DNA of 64,000 nt from Pseudoflavitalea rhizosphaerae (GTDB lineage: Bacteria > Bacteroidota > Bacteroidia > Chitinophagales > Chitinophagaceae). Numbering within the stretch: position 1 is the first letter of the stretch; every line of letters starts with the position of its first letter. The position numbers and the translations under genes were made by a program. The stretch covers positions 186,001-250,000 of the forward strand of contig NZ_RCSU01000005.1 in NCBI RefSeq assembly GCF_003991355.1, written 5' to 3'. Shown piece after piece: positions 46,793-54,293 of this stretch. The notes under the pieces were generated by a model, which saw only the letters and a program-made list of their open reading frames with translations, was not told where the DNA came from and ran no database searches.

Positions 46793-47137
46793 ATGTACGA
46801 TTTTTATTTTTGTGTAATGAACGAAAGCTTAAATATGTCAAAGGTGGCAAAGCCCAACCTTGATAAACGATTATTTTGGGATTGGAAGTATGAAGACATC
46901 GATTGGCAAGCAACGTATCTAAGTGTGATTGCCAGGGTTATTGAGCGTGGGACTGATGAAGAAATAGAAGAACTAATTCGCTTTTATGGAAAGCCTAGAA
47001 TTGTGCATGCATTATTATGCGAAATTGTGTATCTGCCGGATTATGCTATTGATAAAGTTGTTCTGTATTTTGATATAGAGCAGGGAGATATGCTTTGTTT
47101 TAAAAGGAAAAAGTTGAGGAAAGGGTACTGGATTTAA
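46793..47137 (+). CDS. DUF6922-like protein (antitoxin-like)
   Basis: Up to 114 residues; later in-frame ATGs at 46817 and 46832 are plausible starts. The core, KRLFWDWKYEDIDWQATYLS followed by VIARVIERGTDEEIEELIRF, matches the FWD--E-IDW-----VIERV-ERG pattern of DUF6922-type proteins, which are abundant in Bacteroidota and often adjacent to a toxin-like partner. No partner toxin is obvious in the next 300 nt, which contain only broken frames. Confidence 0.75.
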   Translation: MYDFYFCVMNESLNMSKVAKPNLDKRLFWDWKYEDIDWQATYLSVIARVIERGTDEEIEELIRFYGKPRIVHALLCEIVYLPDYAIDKVVLYFDIEQGDMLCFKRKKLRKGYWI

Positions 47138-47439
47138 TATCGGAGGATTTGAGCCGTCGAAAGAGGTGAATGCTGTAAAATCATTCATTTTTATTTTTCA
47201 GGCAACCAAGGATGGCCGTTTACGGGGGCGAATGCATTCCAGCATGATGTGGGGGTGCCGGGGAAGGGGATGTGCTTTTTGTAGCGATATTACTCTCAAC
47301 CTACAACTAGGTACTTTTTGGAAATAATTCGTTCTATTCTAAAAGTAACTTTAATGAAAAAAAAAGACAAGGAACAAAAACTGGTAGGAGTCTCTGTTAT
47401 TCTTATTTGCGCACAGGATAAAAACTAAAAAATGTTCCT
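47138..47439. other. Gene-poor stretch with coding debris
   Basis: No intact gene is seen. A minus-strand frame at about 47205-47280 reads HIPFPGTPTSCWNAFAPVNG followed by HPWLPEK and a stop, a coherent tail without an upstream domain. A short plus-strand frame from about 47354 codes for about 24 residues (MKKKDKEQKLVGVSVILICA). Both are best treated as remnants. Confidence 0.4.
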
Positions 47440-47706
47440 ATGCCGAAAGGATTCACATTAATTGATCTGAATGAGTTGATTGGCAAAAAATGAAGTCATT
47501 TAGTTGAAATTTTACAATTCAAAAATGGGGATGTTCTTTTAATTGACAAAGAAGGGTTTGTCAAATAATATAATTGTTTCTTTCAGATAGGATCAATTAT
47601 TCCAATGCCAGGTAATGGTATTGTTATTGGGAAATCAAAATCTGGAAAATACACGTCATGTAAAACACAAGTTAAAGAATTAATTAATTTGGTACGTTAT
47701 AAGTAA
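47440..47706 (+). pseudogene. Broken small gene with two in-frame stops
   Basis: One frame runs from the ATG at 47440 to the TAA at 47704 and is interrupted by a TGA (47491) and a TAA (47566). The three segments read coherently: MPKGFTLIDLNELIGKK, then SHLVEILQFKNGDVLLIDKE, then FFQIGSIIPMPGNGIVIGKS followed by SGKYTSCKTQVKELINLVRY. No frameshift is needed. The 3' end overlaps the DUF4365 gene tail by 27 nt. The family is not recognised. Confidence 0.5.
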
Positions 47707-49734
47707 TGCTTTAGCCCCGGAATAAGGAAGTTTAAATTCGGACGATGCAGCGCCAACCTGTAGAGTCTCACATTCCTTTAGAAAGTCTTTTAACCCAATT
47801 GCTTTTAATAATTCATCCATATCAGCACTATCGTGGGTGTCTTTTAAAGTCTTCACATTTCTTAAAATAAATCTTACTGGGAGTTTGTAATCATTATGTT
47901 TATTAAGAAGTATAACAAAACTAAAATCATTGCATCGATTATAAAATTGCCTGATAGCCTTTAATTCTTCCATTATGTTTGCCATTCGCTCTGAAGGGAC
48001 ATCGAGAGACTGCAACATCATTCCTGCATAAAGTTCAAGCTCCTTATCAGTCCTGTCTTTTAATGAATACATTGGAGGAAAAATATCCTTTTCATTCTCC
48101 ATTTTTTTTCTCTCTTCAATAATCTCTCTAATTACAAGCCTTGAGCTTGGTATCATTAGCCTTTTTTCAAGTTCGTTTTTTATAGAAATGAAGAAATCAG
48201 CATTCGCATCAACGTCTGATTTGAAAATAAATTTGTTCGCATCTAATATTTCTATTGCGTTGGTTATGCAAAAATGGGCATCAGCTAATAACCCTAGATC
48301 AATATAAAGCTTATATGCCTTATATGCAACATCCGCCACTCGAGTAAACTGCGATTCAATAAATATGATATTGACAGGTCCTTGAGTTAAGTTGATTATC
48401 GCTCTTTGCACACAATGAGTAGTGAGAGCGGTTAAGGAAACCGCTTGAATATGCTTATTATCTAGTTCAACAGCTTTTTGATATATCTCGTTTAATCGAT
48501 TAAGAAATCGAAGTTCATCTGTTAAAAAACTATTCAGGAATTCTCGTTGTTGATCTGGCGACATATTTCTTTCTAAACTCGCCTTAACCTTAATTAATGC
48601 TAAGTTATTGGAAAGCTCATGCAGACTAAGCATAGATTCATTTTCTGCATTCCATACAGTGTATAAATATTTTCTGATTACCGAATTGGAACTTTCATTT
48701 ATTGAAGAAAATATTCTCTTTAATGTAATCTTAGCTTCTTCAAATTGAGAACCAGTTGAAATATCCATTAAAGTGTACTTAAGAATATTTATATCAATTG
48801 TGATATTATCTCCTTTTGATTTTTCTTTGAGTAATAATAATTTTTCCCGAAACGTATTTTGGTCGATCAAACCAAGTAGAACTTGATTCTTATATCCAAC
48901 ATGCTCTATCATTACACTCTCTTCATCAGTAAGATCAAACTGATATTTAAGTCTTCTAATAGCCAGATCTGACTCCAACTGTTTACCTATTTCACAAAAA
49001 GTAATTGCTGCCAAAATCAGAATCCCTTTATCTGAATTGATCTCGTCATTGGTTAACTTAGCAATAGTTTTATGAATAATATCTAAATCATAGTTACCTA
49101 ATAATTCGAATCCATGCTGCTTTAACAACAGCTTTAAGTGTTCAATATTATTGAAGTCGAATTGAAATTCTTGCGATAGATTAATCGTTGGCAGATTGTA
49201 TTTTTTGCCATTGGCAATTTGCATTTTTGTCGCTTGATTAAAGCGATTAAGAAAGTTTTGATGCAATTCACTAGCAGTCTCCCTTGTTAACCTGGAATCA
49301 ATAGGAATTTTAATTGAAACATGGCCATTATTTGTCCAATCATCAGACTTCTTCTCGGACATTATTCTATCATAAATAGCGTCTACAGTATCATAATAAA
49401 GCAAACCAGTCTGGACATCAAAAAAGACAATTATCCCAGTTGTTGGTAAGTGGCCAATTATATAACCTATTCGAGAGGTTAGTATAGGATATGAAATGTA
49501 CTTTTCATTATCAACTAACTTAATATTTGTAATACTTTTTAATTGAATAGGGAATTTCTGTCCGGTGGCCCCCTTATCCTCAATCAATTCGCACATAAAA
49601 TCACACCCCTTGTCAGGGATCTCCTTCCTTGTAATAAATCCATTTTTTTCTGAAAGTATTGCAAGCAGCGCATTTTCACTTTCGGTAGAATTTATTGAGG
49701 ACTGATCTATTTGGGGCTTGTCAAATATTGCCAT
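47680..49734 (-). CDS. DUF4365-type nuclease-like protein with helical repeats
   Basis: 684 residues. The N-terminal ~160 form a DUF4365-like PD-(D/E)XK domain: an acidic residue in PDKGCDFMCELIED, then the QxK motif in FPIQLKSITNIK, and later strands (TTGIIVFFDVQTGLLYYD). The remaining ~500 residues are helical, TPR-like repeats. Such fusions are found in phage-defence islands, where the repeats probably sense or bind a partner. It is divergent from the caspase-like gene, sharing a 149-nt promoter region. Alternative: a DNA-binding protein without cleavage. No membrane segments are seen. Confidence 0.8.
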   Translation of the reverse strand: MAIFDKPQIDQSSINSTESENALLAILSEKNGFITRKEIPDKGCDFMCELIEDKGATGQKFPIQLKSITNIKLVDNEKYISYPILTSRIGYIIGHLPTTGIIVFFDVQTGLLYYDTVDAIYDRIMSEKKSDDWTNNGHVSIKIPIDSRLTRETASELHQNFLNRFNQATKMQIANGKKYNLPTINLSQEFQFDFNNIEHLKLLLKQHGFELLGNYDLDIIHKTIAKLTNDEINSDKGILILAAITFCEIGKQLESDLAIRRLKYQFDLTDEESVMIEHVGYKNQVLLGLIDQNTFREKLLLLKEKSKGDNITIDINILKYTLMDISTGSQFEEAKITLKRIFSSINESSNSVIRKYLYTVWNAENESMLSLHELSNNLALIKVKASLERNMSPDQQREFLNSFLTDELRFLNRLNEIYQKAVELDNKHIQAVSLTALTTHCVQRAIINLTQGPVNIIFIESQFTRVADVAYKAYKLYIDLGLLADAHFCITNAIEILDANKFIFKSDVDANADFFISIKNELEKRLMIPSSRLVIREIIEERKKMENEKDIFPPMYSLKDRTDKELELYAGMMLQSLDVPSERMANIMEELKAIRQFYNRCNDFSFVILLNKHNDYKLPVRFILRNVKTLKDTHDSADMDELLKAIGLKDFLKECETLQVGAASSEFKLPYSGAKALLITYQIN

Positions 49735-49883
49735 AAACTAAATTACATAAATATAAGCTGCAAATGGTTTATAATCAGATATTTATATGCGATCAAATCC
49801 TAACGGGAACCTAAAAGTGAAAGTTGTCTTTTACTTTGTAAAGAGTCAATTGATTTTCAGTAAATTACAGGAAACAAACTGCC

Positions 49884-50735
49884 ATGTACATCCCAATAAG
49901 AAAGGCAATACTTATACATTCCCAGACAACTAGCGGTTCCTATCTGGAAGGTGTTGAAAAGGATATTGCTGAAATAAGAAGATTTTTGATATCGCCAAAT
50001 GGTGGTAGCTTTTTGGACCATGAAATTACTATTCTTAAAAATCCAGCTGCTACCAAAGTGCTCCAGGTGGTAAGGGAAAGTACTGCTGATTATCTTTTTG
50101 TCTACTTTTCAGGTCATGGTTATACGAGTACCATAGGCCAAAGAATGATTTGTCTTTCAGAAGGAAATTTATGCGACCTAGATCTTTTAAATAACAGCCA
50201 GAGACAACTTGTGATGATCGATGCTTGCAGAACGCTCGAACGGGGAGCTACAATAGGAGGAATTAAATGGCCTGAGGAAAAGTGCGATTATGCTACTGGA
50301 TATTCAGAAGCAAGGGCATGGTTTAATCAATGTATCCTTCAATCGCCAGCTGGAAAAATTATTGTTCATGCCACTGCTCATAATAAACCAGCATACGAAG
50401 CCCCATCAGGCTCAGGCGGGAAGTTTACAATTGCATTACTCGACACAGTACAACTCTTGCAAAATAAAACTTCACAAACTGCCATCTTACCAGTTCATAA
50501 ATTATTCCCTTATGTTGGTTCCGTATTGAAAAACAGAAATGTAGATCAACAGCCAGAGGTTTTTTATTATGATGGTTTCCAAACAGTACCTTTTGCCCTA
50601 ATTTCTCCAGAATTTATTCAGCGCACTGAAAATACAAATCTTCCTATTCATATTACTTCTGTAGAAAACCACAATGCAAATGGTTTACTTCTTGTATTGG
50701 CCTCTTTGTTCGTAATTGCAGCAATTAGTAAATAG
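49884..50735 (+). CDS. Caspase-like (C14) protease with C-terminal membrane anchor
   Basis: 283 residues. The caspase catalytic dyad is clear: the histidine in YLFVYFSGHGYTS (His78) and the cysteine in LVMIDACRTLERG (Cys115), within an alpha/beta fold starting RKAILIHSQTTSGSYLEGVE. A hydrophobic C-terminal stretch (LLLVLASLFVIAAIS, residues ~268-282) probably anchors it in the inner membrane. Bacterial caspases often execute cell death or cleave partner toxins in defence. It is followed by a very small frame and then a HARE-type nuclease gene, so cotranscription is likely. No substrate protein such as gasdermin is seen nearby. Confidence 0.88.
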   Translation: MYIPIRKAILIHSQTTSGSYLEGVEKDIAEIRRFLISPNGGSFLDHEITILKNPAATKVLQVVRESTADYLFVYFSGHGYTSTIGQRMICLSEGNLCDLDLLNNSQRQLVMIDACRTLERGATIGGIKWPEEKCDYATGYSEARAWFNQCILQSPAGKIIVHATAHNKPAYEAPSGSGGKFTIALLDTVQLLQNKTSQTAILPVHKLFPYVGSVLKNRNVDQQPEVFYYDGFQTVPFALISPEFIQRTENTNLPIHITSVENHNANGLLLVLASLFVIAAISK

Positions 50736-50747
50736 AAATAATTATTA

Positions 50748-50834
50748 ATGAACATTAAGCAGGTTCAAAGATTTAGAGTTATCTGGCATGAAACCGCGGA
50801 TGGAGTTTATTTGTCTCTGAATTTGGCGCATTAA
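50748..50834 (+). CDS. Possible 28-residue small protein
   Basis: An ATG at 50748 opens a frame for MNIKQVQRFRVIWHETADGV followed by YLSLNLAH, ending at 50834. It lies 12 nt after the caspase stop and 13 nt before the nuclease start, a spacing consistent with a third operon member. There is no independent support. Confidence 0.3.
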   Translation: MNIKQVQRFRVIWHETADGVYLSLNLAH

Positions 50835-50847
50835 AAATCATATTTCT

Positions 50848-52131
50848 ATGGTACAACCAAATCTGCATGAAGTAATTGCTGAGGTTATTCGGTCAGTTGG
50901 CCGCTCTTTGAAACCCACTGAAATAGCAAGTATTATTAGAGAAAATAGTCTATGGCTAAGGAAGAAAGATAATCAACCTCCTGGGCCTAGTCAAATAAGC
51001 GCTCGGGTGAACAATTACCAGCAGTTATTCCAAGTTGAAGACAGAAAAATAGCGCTGAGAGATGATACGCAATCTGTAAATCGGCTTTTTCGATTGACAT
51101 GGAACACTAATGGGTGGCAAAGGCCGATTAGCCATAAATGGAAAAAATCTAACCAAGGTAACAGGAATATTGCATTTGAAAATCAGGCGGGATTTGGTGG
51201 TGAAGAATGGCTTTTTAATGCTCGTTATCATTTGGACGGCTACCAGTATGGTTTTATCCGTGGAGTTCAGGATCTTCCAAATACGGTTAGCATAATTCAA
51301 ACCGCACATTTGTTTACGATTAACCAGCAATCGCGGGAATATTTCTTAGTTGGAAAAATTCAGAATTTGGAAATAATACAAAATAACGACTTATTATTAA
51401 ATAAAGCCAAAAATCTATTTAATAGGTATGAAGATGAAGTAGTCAAAGAATTAAACCAAGTCGGTGCTGATCCTGGTATTCTATCCGAAATGCCTCTAGT
51501 ACCTAATGTTCGTTTCAAAATTTCGGGGCAGGAGCTCTTTGAGTCCATGTTGCCGGCTCCAGTGCTTAAAGGGCCTAATTTCAGGCGATTTGTTCCCTAT
51601 AAAGTTGACACTGAACTACAAGTAACAATTGGTAGTATTGTGCCTTCAAATGGCTTTTCCTTTGTTCCAGGGATTGCCTCATCAAGTGAAAAATACGAAC
51701 GTACGCATACAGGAGCATCCATTGTTATTGAGCGAAAACATTCTGAAATAACCAAGGCGCTTGAAGATTACTTGGCACCTAAATTTTCAAAAAATAAAAA
51801 TAATCTGTCTGTTGAGAAAACAGCTTTCGGCAATAACATAGCTGATGTAGTCCTTTTGCATAGCAATAAAAGAATAACGATAATGGAGGTTAAGACTTCT
51901 CTCTTTTGTAGGCCCAATATCCGGGCGGCTATTGGGCAATTGCTAGACTATGCCTGTTGGTATCCCAACATAAAAATTGAAAAATTAGTAATTGTGGCAC
52001 CAACAGCTTTGCCGGCGGATGAAAATGATTACTTGACTCGAATAGCTAGGTCGGTTAATTTTCCAATCTCATACTGGCAATATATTTCTGATGCTAGTGC
52101 CAGTCAAGACGCATTCATTGAGCTAATTTAA
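50848..52131 (+). CDS. HARE-type winged-helix plus PD-(D/E)XK nuclease protein
   Basis: 427 residues. The N-terminus (residues 1-75) is a HARE/HB1-type winged helix (SLKPTEIASIIRENSLWLRK), often fused to restriction-type enzymes. A central region (about 90-180) has W-, E- and G-rich motifs (FENQAGFGGEEWLFNARYHL, then YQYGFIRGVQ), with no assigned family. The C-terminal ~110 residues form a PD-(D/E)XK nuclease: Asp in NNIADVVLLH (about 333), ExK in ITIMEVKTS (about 347-349), and the helix AAIGQLLDYACWYP. It lies downstream of the caspase gene and probably functions with it. Possible roles are modified-base recognition and cleavage. Confidence 0.82.
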   Translation: MVQPNLHEVIAEVIRSVGRSLKPTEIASIIRENSLWLRKKDNQPPGPSQISARVNNYQQLFQVEDRKIALRDDTQSVNRLFRLTWNTNGWQRPISHKWKKSNQGNRNIAFENQAGFGGEEWLFNARYHLDGYQYGFIRGVQDLPNTVSIIQTAHLFTINQQSREYFLVGKIQNLEIIQNNDLLLNKAKNLFNRYEDEVVKELNQVGADPGILSEMPLVPNVRFKISGQELFESMLPAPVLKGPNFRRFVPYKVDTELQVTIGSIVPSNGFSFVPGIASSSEKYERTHTGASIVIERKHSEITKALEDYLAPKFSKNKNNLSVEKTAFGNNIADVVLLHSNKRITIMEVKTSLFCRPNIRAAIGQLLDYACWYPNIKIEKLVIVAPTALPADENDYLTRIARSVNFPISYWQYISDASASQDAFIELI

Positions 52132-52295
52132 TCTGTAAATTATAGTTAAGTATATTGTAGCTGAAAATACGGAAATCTCTCTAATTGCCTACCCTTACTA
52201 TATAGTATCAACCCCTAACTGGATATCCTGGAAAGTAGTGTTACCGATTACCTTTTGCAGTAAGATAACCCACGTTGCCCAAAGGTTATTCCTTT

Positions 52296-52625
52296 CTATT
52301 CAGCTAATTTCAGTCCCCATTCATTAAGCGCAGATTCTATTTCCAGAACTGAGCGATTACCAACAGCTTTTATTTCTAATAAGTCTGACCTGCTTTTAAT
52401 ACATAGACTACCTAAAGTGCTAATATTGGCTGTGCGTAATATGGAGTCTAATTTCTTAGATAACCGAAGTGTTTTAATGTCTTTCTCAATTAGCTCATGT
52501 GAAAGGGTAATGTTTATTTTAAAATCTGCCTGAGTAGATTCAAACTTTTCTTTAAGGTATTCGTAAAGTTTTTTCTGCTGATCTATGGACAGAGAATCTA
52601 TGTCGAATGTCAGAGGTAGTTTCAA
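52296..52625 (-). CDS. Free-standing RNA polymerase alpha-CTD-like protein
   Basis: 109 residues. The C-terminal ~60, DIKTLRLSKKLDSILRTANI followed by STLGSLCIKSRSDLLEIKAV and GNRSVLEIESALNEWGL, match the helix-hairpin-helix alpha-CTD of RpoA. The N-terminal ~45 residues are different (FDIDSLSIDQQKKLYEYLKE). RpoA itself is not here. The gene starts 2 nt after the XRE gene's stop on the same strand, so both form an operon. It could bind the upstream DNA or act as a polymerase-contacting co-regulator. Confidence 0.82.
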   Translation of the reverse strand: MKLPLTFDIDSLSIDQQKKLYEYLKEKFESTQADFKINITLSHELIEKDIKTLRLSKKLDSILRTANISTLGSLCIKSRSDLLEIKAVGNRSVLEIESALNEWGLKLAE

Positions 52626-52627
52626 AA

Positions 52628-52918
52628 TTATTTTTTCTTCTTTCTTACAATTTTTTTAGCTTCCTTTTCTTCTTTTTGCAGTTTTTCGGCAGGAGATAGC
52701 TGATCTCTCGGCCAAATTGTAGAGGTTAATAAATCTCTTTGATCAACTCTTAAGAACTCTGAAATCTCATATAGCCTGGGTAATGTAGGCTGACTAATAT
52801 TTGAACACCACCTCGAAACCATACCTGTAGTTACGCCTAACCCTTTGGCAAGGGTTACATTTTTAATTCGAAGCTCCTTTAAGACAACAGCTAATCTGTT
52901 TTGATGAAATATTTTCAT
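52628..52918 (-). CDS. XRE-family helix-turn-helix regulator
   Basis: 96 residues. The HTH is clear: NVTLAKGLGVTTGMVSRWCS, then NISQPTLPRLYEISEFLRVD (residues ~20-60). The C-terminal tail is Lys/Glu-rich (EKLQKEEKEAKKIVRKKKK). It is the first gene of a two-gene unit with the alpha-CTD-like protein. Two direct repeats lie 63-93 bp upstream of its start, a likely autoregulatory site. Confidence 0.9.
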   Translation of the reverse strand: MKIFHQNRLAVVLKELRIKNVTLAKGLGVTTGMVSRWCSNISQPTLPRLYEISEFLRVDQRDLLTSTIWPRDQLSPAEKLQKEEKEAKKIVRKKKK

Positions 52919-52980
52919 TGTGAATGCGATACAGACAAATATAGTTTTTCATAAATGATTGAATATTAAACGAAAAGGTG

Positions 52981-53011
52981 ACTATAAGTAATATAAATAG
53001 TACTATAAGTA
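52981..53011. promoter_or_regulatory. Direct repeats ACTATAAGTA spaced 21 bp
   Basis: ACTATAAGTA occurs at 52981-52990 and 53002-53011, exactly two helical turns apart, in a very A+T-rich stretch upstream of the XRE gene. A half-related CTATAAAG follows at about 53033. Such spacing suits cooperative binding on one DNA face. Confidence 0.5.
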
Positions 53012-53147
53012 TAATAAATAATATTAAAAATGCTATAAAGGGTAGTATATATCTTATATTTGTTTTGTTTTACTGTAGTCCATTTGCCAAAGAGAATTAG
53101 CAAATTTCTGTTTGAATATCAATATATTCGCGACTTCATAAAATATT

Positions 53148-53322
53148 AGAAGCTCGCTTTGATTCTCGCGCCGCTGGAATACTCGGAAAGTTTTCAAATA
53201 GGTGCAAACGAGATGATAAGTACTGAGCTCATGCTACGGCGTGGGCTCTCTCTTGTTCGTTTGCACGCCTTCCGAGGGCTCCAGCGCCGAATAAAGATGA
53301 GAGACCCGCGCTTCTTCTTTTT
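53148..53322 (+). ncRNA. Candidate structured RNA (long imperfect hairpin)
   Basis: The left arm (53149-53210) and right arm (53252-53316) pair in order: AGAAGC with GCTTCT, CGCTGGA with TCCAGCG, CTCGGAA with TTCCGAG, and GTGCAAACGA with TCGTTTGCAC, separated by small internal loops. The apical part has a GAGC/GCTC pair. A T-rich tail (TTCTTCTTTTT) follows. A TATATTTG (about 53053-53060), similar to the Bacteroidota -7 box, lies about 90 nt upstream. A 66-residue frame across this stretch is a by-product of the repeat. It could instead be a small inverted-repeat element. Confidence 0.45.
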
Positions 53323-53366
53323 AGGTAAGCTATGTTCTCTCTTTCTATTTGCTAAATAAAGGAATT

Positions 53367-53468
53367 ATGGGTGTACGGCACACAGCAAATGCCGGGTTCA
53401 ATTGGCCAGCAACTGAATTCCTTTTAGTTTTATTTGTAATTGCAGTTGCTCTAAGTAATGAAGTGTAA
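53367..53468 (+). CDS. 33-residue single-pass membrane peptide
   Basis: From the ATG at 53367: MGVRHTANAGFNWPATEFLL followed by VLFVIAVALSNEV. It has a short polar start with an invariant-looking NWPATEF and one hydrophobic helix of about 14 residues, ending in SNEV. A terminator-like hairpin follows 21 nt later, supporting a real transcript. It could be a type I toxin-like or signalling peptide, with the structured repeat just upstream as its leader or regulator. No homolog is recognised. Confidence 0.45.
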   Translation: MGVRHTANAGFNWPATEFLLVLFVIAVALSNEV

Positions 53469-53488
53469 AATAAGATGCACTAAATTAA

Positions 53489-53518
53489 TCGCCGGTATTC
53501 ATGCCGGCGATTTTATAT
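53489..53518 (+). terminator. Terminator-like hairpin
   Basis: The stem TCGCCGG (53489-53495) and CCGGCGA (53504-53510) with an 8-nt loop is followed by TTTTATAT, 20 nt after the small membrane peptide frame. Confidence 0.6.
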
Positions 53519-53587
53519 CTATTCTGTAAATTGTTATTACTTTTTATTGAAGAACTCACGCACATGGAGTTACCTTTGCTTGTATAA

Positions 53588-53743
53588 TTACTGCGAACGG
53601 ATATAGCTGGAGATGATGGTGAGGTTCAGTTTTTCAACAACGAAAATGAAAGTGCTGTAATCGACCAGGTAATTGCCAAAGGAGACAAGGTTGAAAAGCA
53701 CCTGTTAGTTTCAGGAGACGGCTATTACAAGATCATAAACTAA
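53588..53743 (+). pseudogene. Remnant reading frame without a start
   Basis: The frame opens after a TAA at 53585 with no ATG, GTG or TTG before its coding-like stretch, DDGEVQFFNNENESAVIDQV followed by IAKGDKVEKHLLVSGDGYYK, and stops at 53741. It reads like the C-terminal part of a small protein whose 5' end was lost. The stretch 53744-53876 shows nothing supportable. Confidence 0.4.
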
Positions 53744-53876
53744 TCACATACCTGTCCAAATGTTCAAAAGATTGATGTAATGTGCTTGATTTTATTCGCA
53801 AAAACGGGCATCTTCTTGATCTATCAAGGATTGTCGGAAAATCGTAAAAGCCGCGATAGAATTGGGGCTTTATATC

Positions 53877-54293
53877 TTATTCAAACAATTTATCTTCCAG
53901 GTATTCAATCACCCACTTTTTGTTTTCTTCCTTTATCTCATAATATTTCTTTGACTTTGCATCATAAAAAAAACCTCCATAGTTACTTATAATTACTTTC
54001 CTGAATTTTCCATTTATCTGACATGACGTAAAAAAGAAGCTTTTCCATACTGGGTCATCAACCTTTAATGGAGCAGCATCTTGAAGAAAATAGTGTAAGG
54101 AATCGGCACTAATAAAATCCTTTTTCTTCATTTCCTTTTCTGATATGCTGAAGGAACGTACATCTGTTATCTTGTAAAGCCTCCATTCCTTCGCTTCGCT
54201 CCAGTTTGCTTTTTCCTGCGATTTACAACCGGAAAAGAAACCTATTGCAATAATTACTGCCACAATTTTAGATGGTATTTTATTCAATTGCAT
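53877..54293 (-). CDS. Small lipoprotein of unknown function
   Basis: 138 residues with a lipoprotein signal (AVIIAIGFFSGCKSQ, cysteine about residue 23). The mature part has aromatic-rich strands (NGKFRKVIISNYGGFFYDAK, then KYYEIKEENKKWVIEYLEDK). It overlaps the upstream lipoprotein gene by 10 nt, so the two are coupled and may form an envelope pair. Family unknown. Confidence 0.75.
   Translation of the reverse strand: MQLNKIPSKIVAVIIAIGFFSGCKSQEKANWSEAKEWRLYKITDVRSFSISEKEMKKKDFISADSLHYFLQDAAPLKVDDPVWKSFFFTSCQINGKFRKVIISNYGGFFYDAKSKKYYEIKEENKKWVIEYLEDKLFE

Noticed and set aside
53148-53322. Retron-type msr-msd RNA
   Set aside because: The fold is suggestive, but no reverse transcriptase gene is present nearby.
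53159-53359. 66-residue frame through the structured repeat
   Set aside because: It lies within the inverted-repeat arms and is best explained by them.
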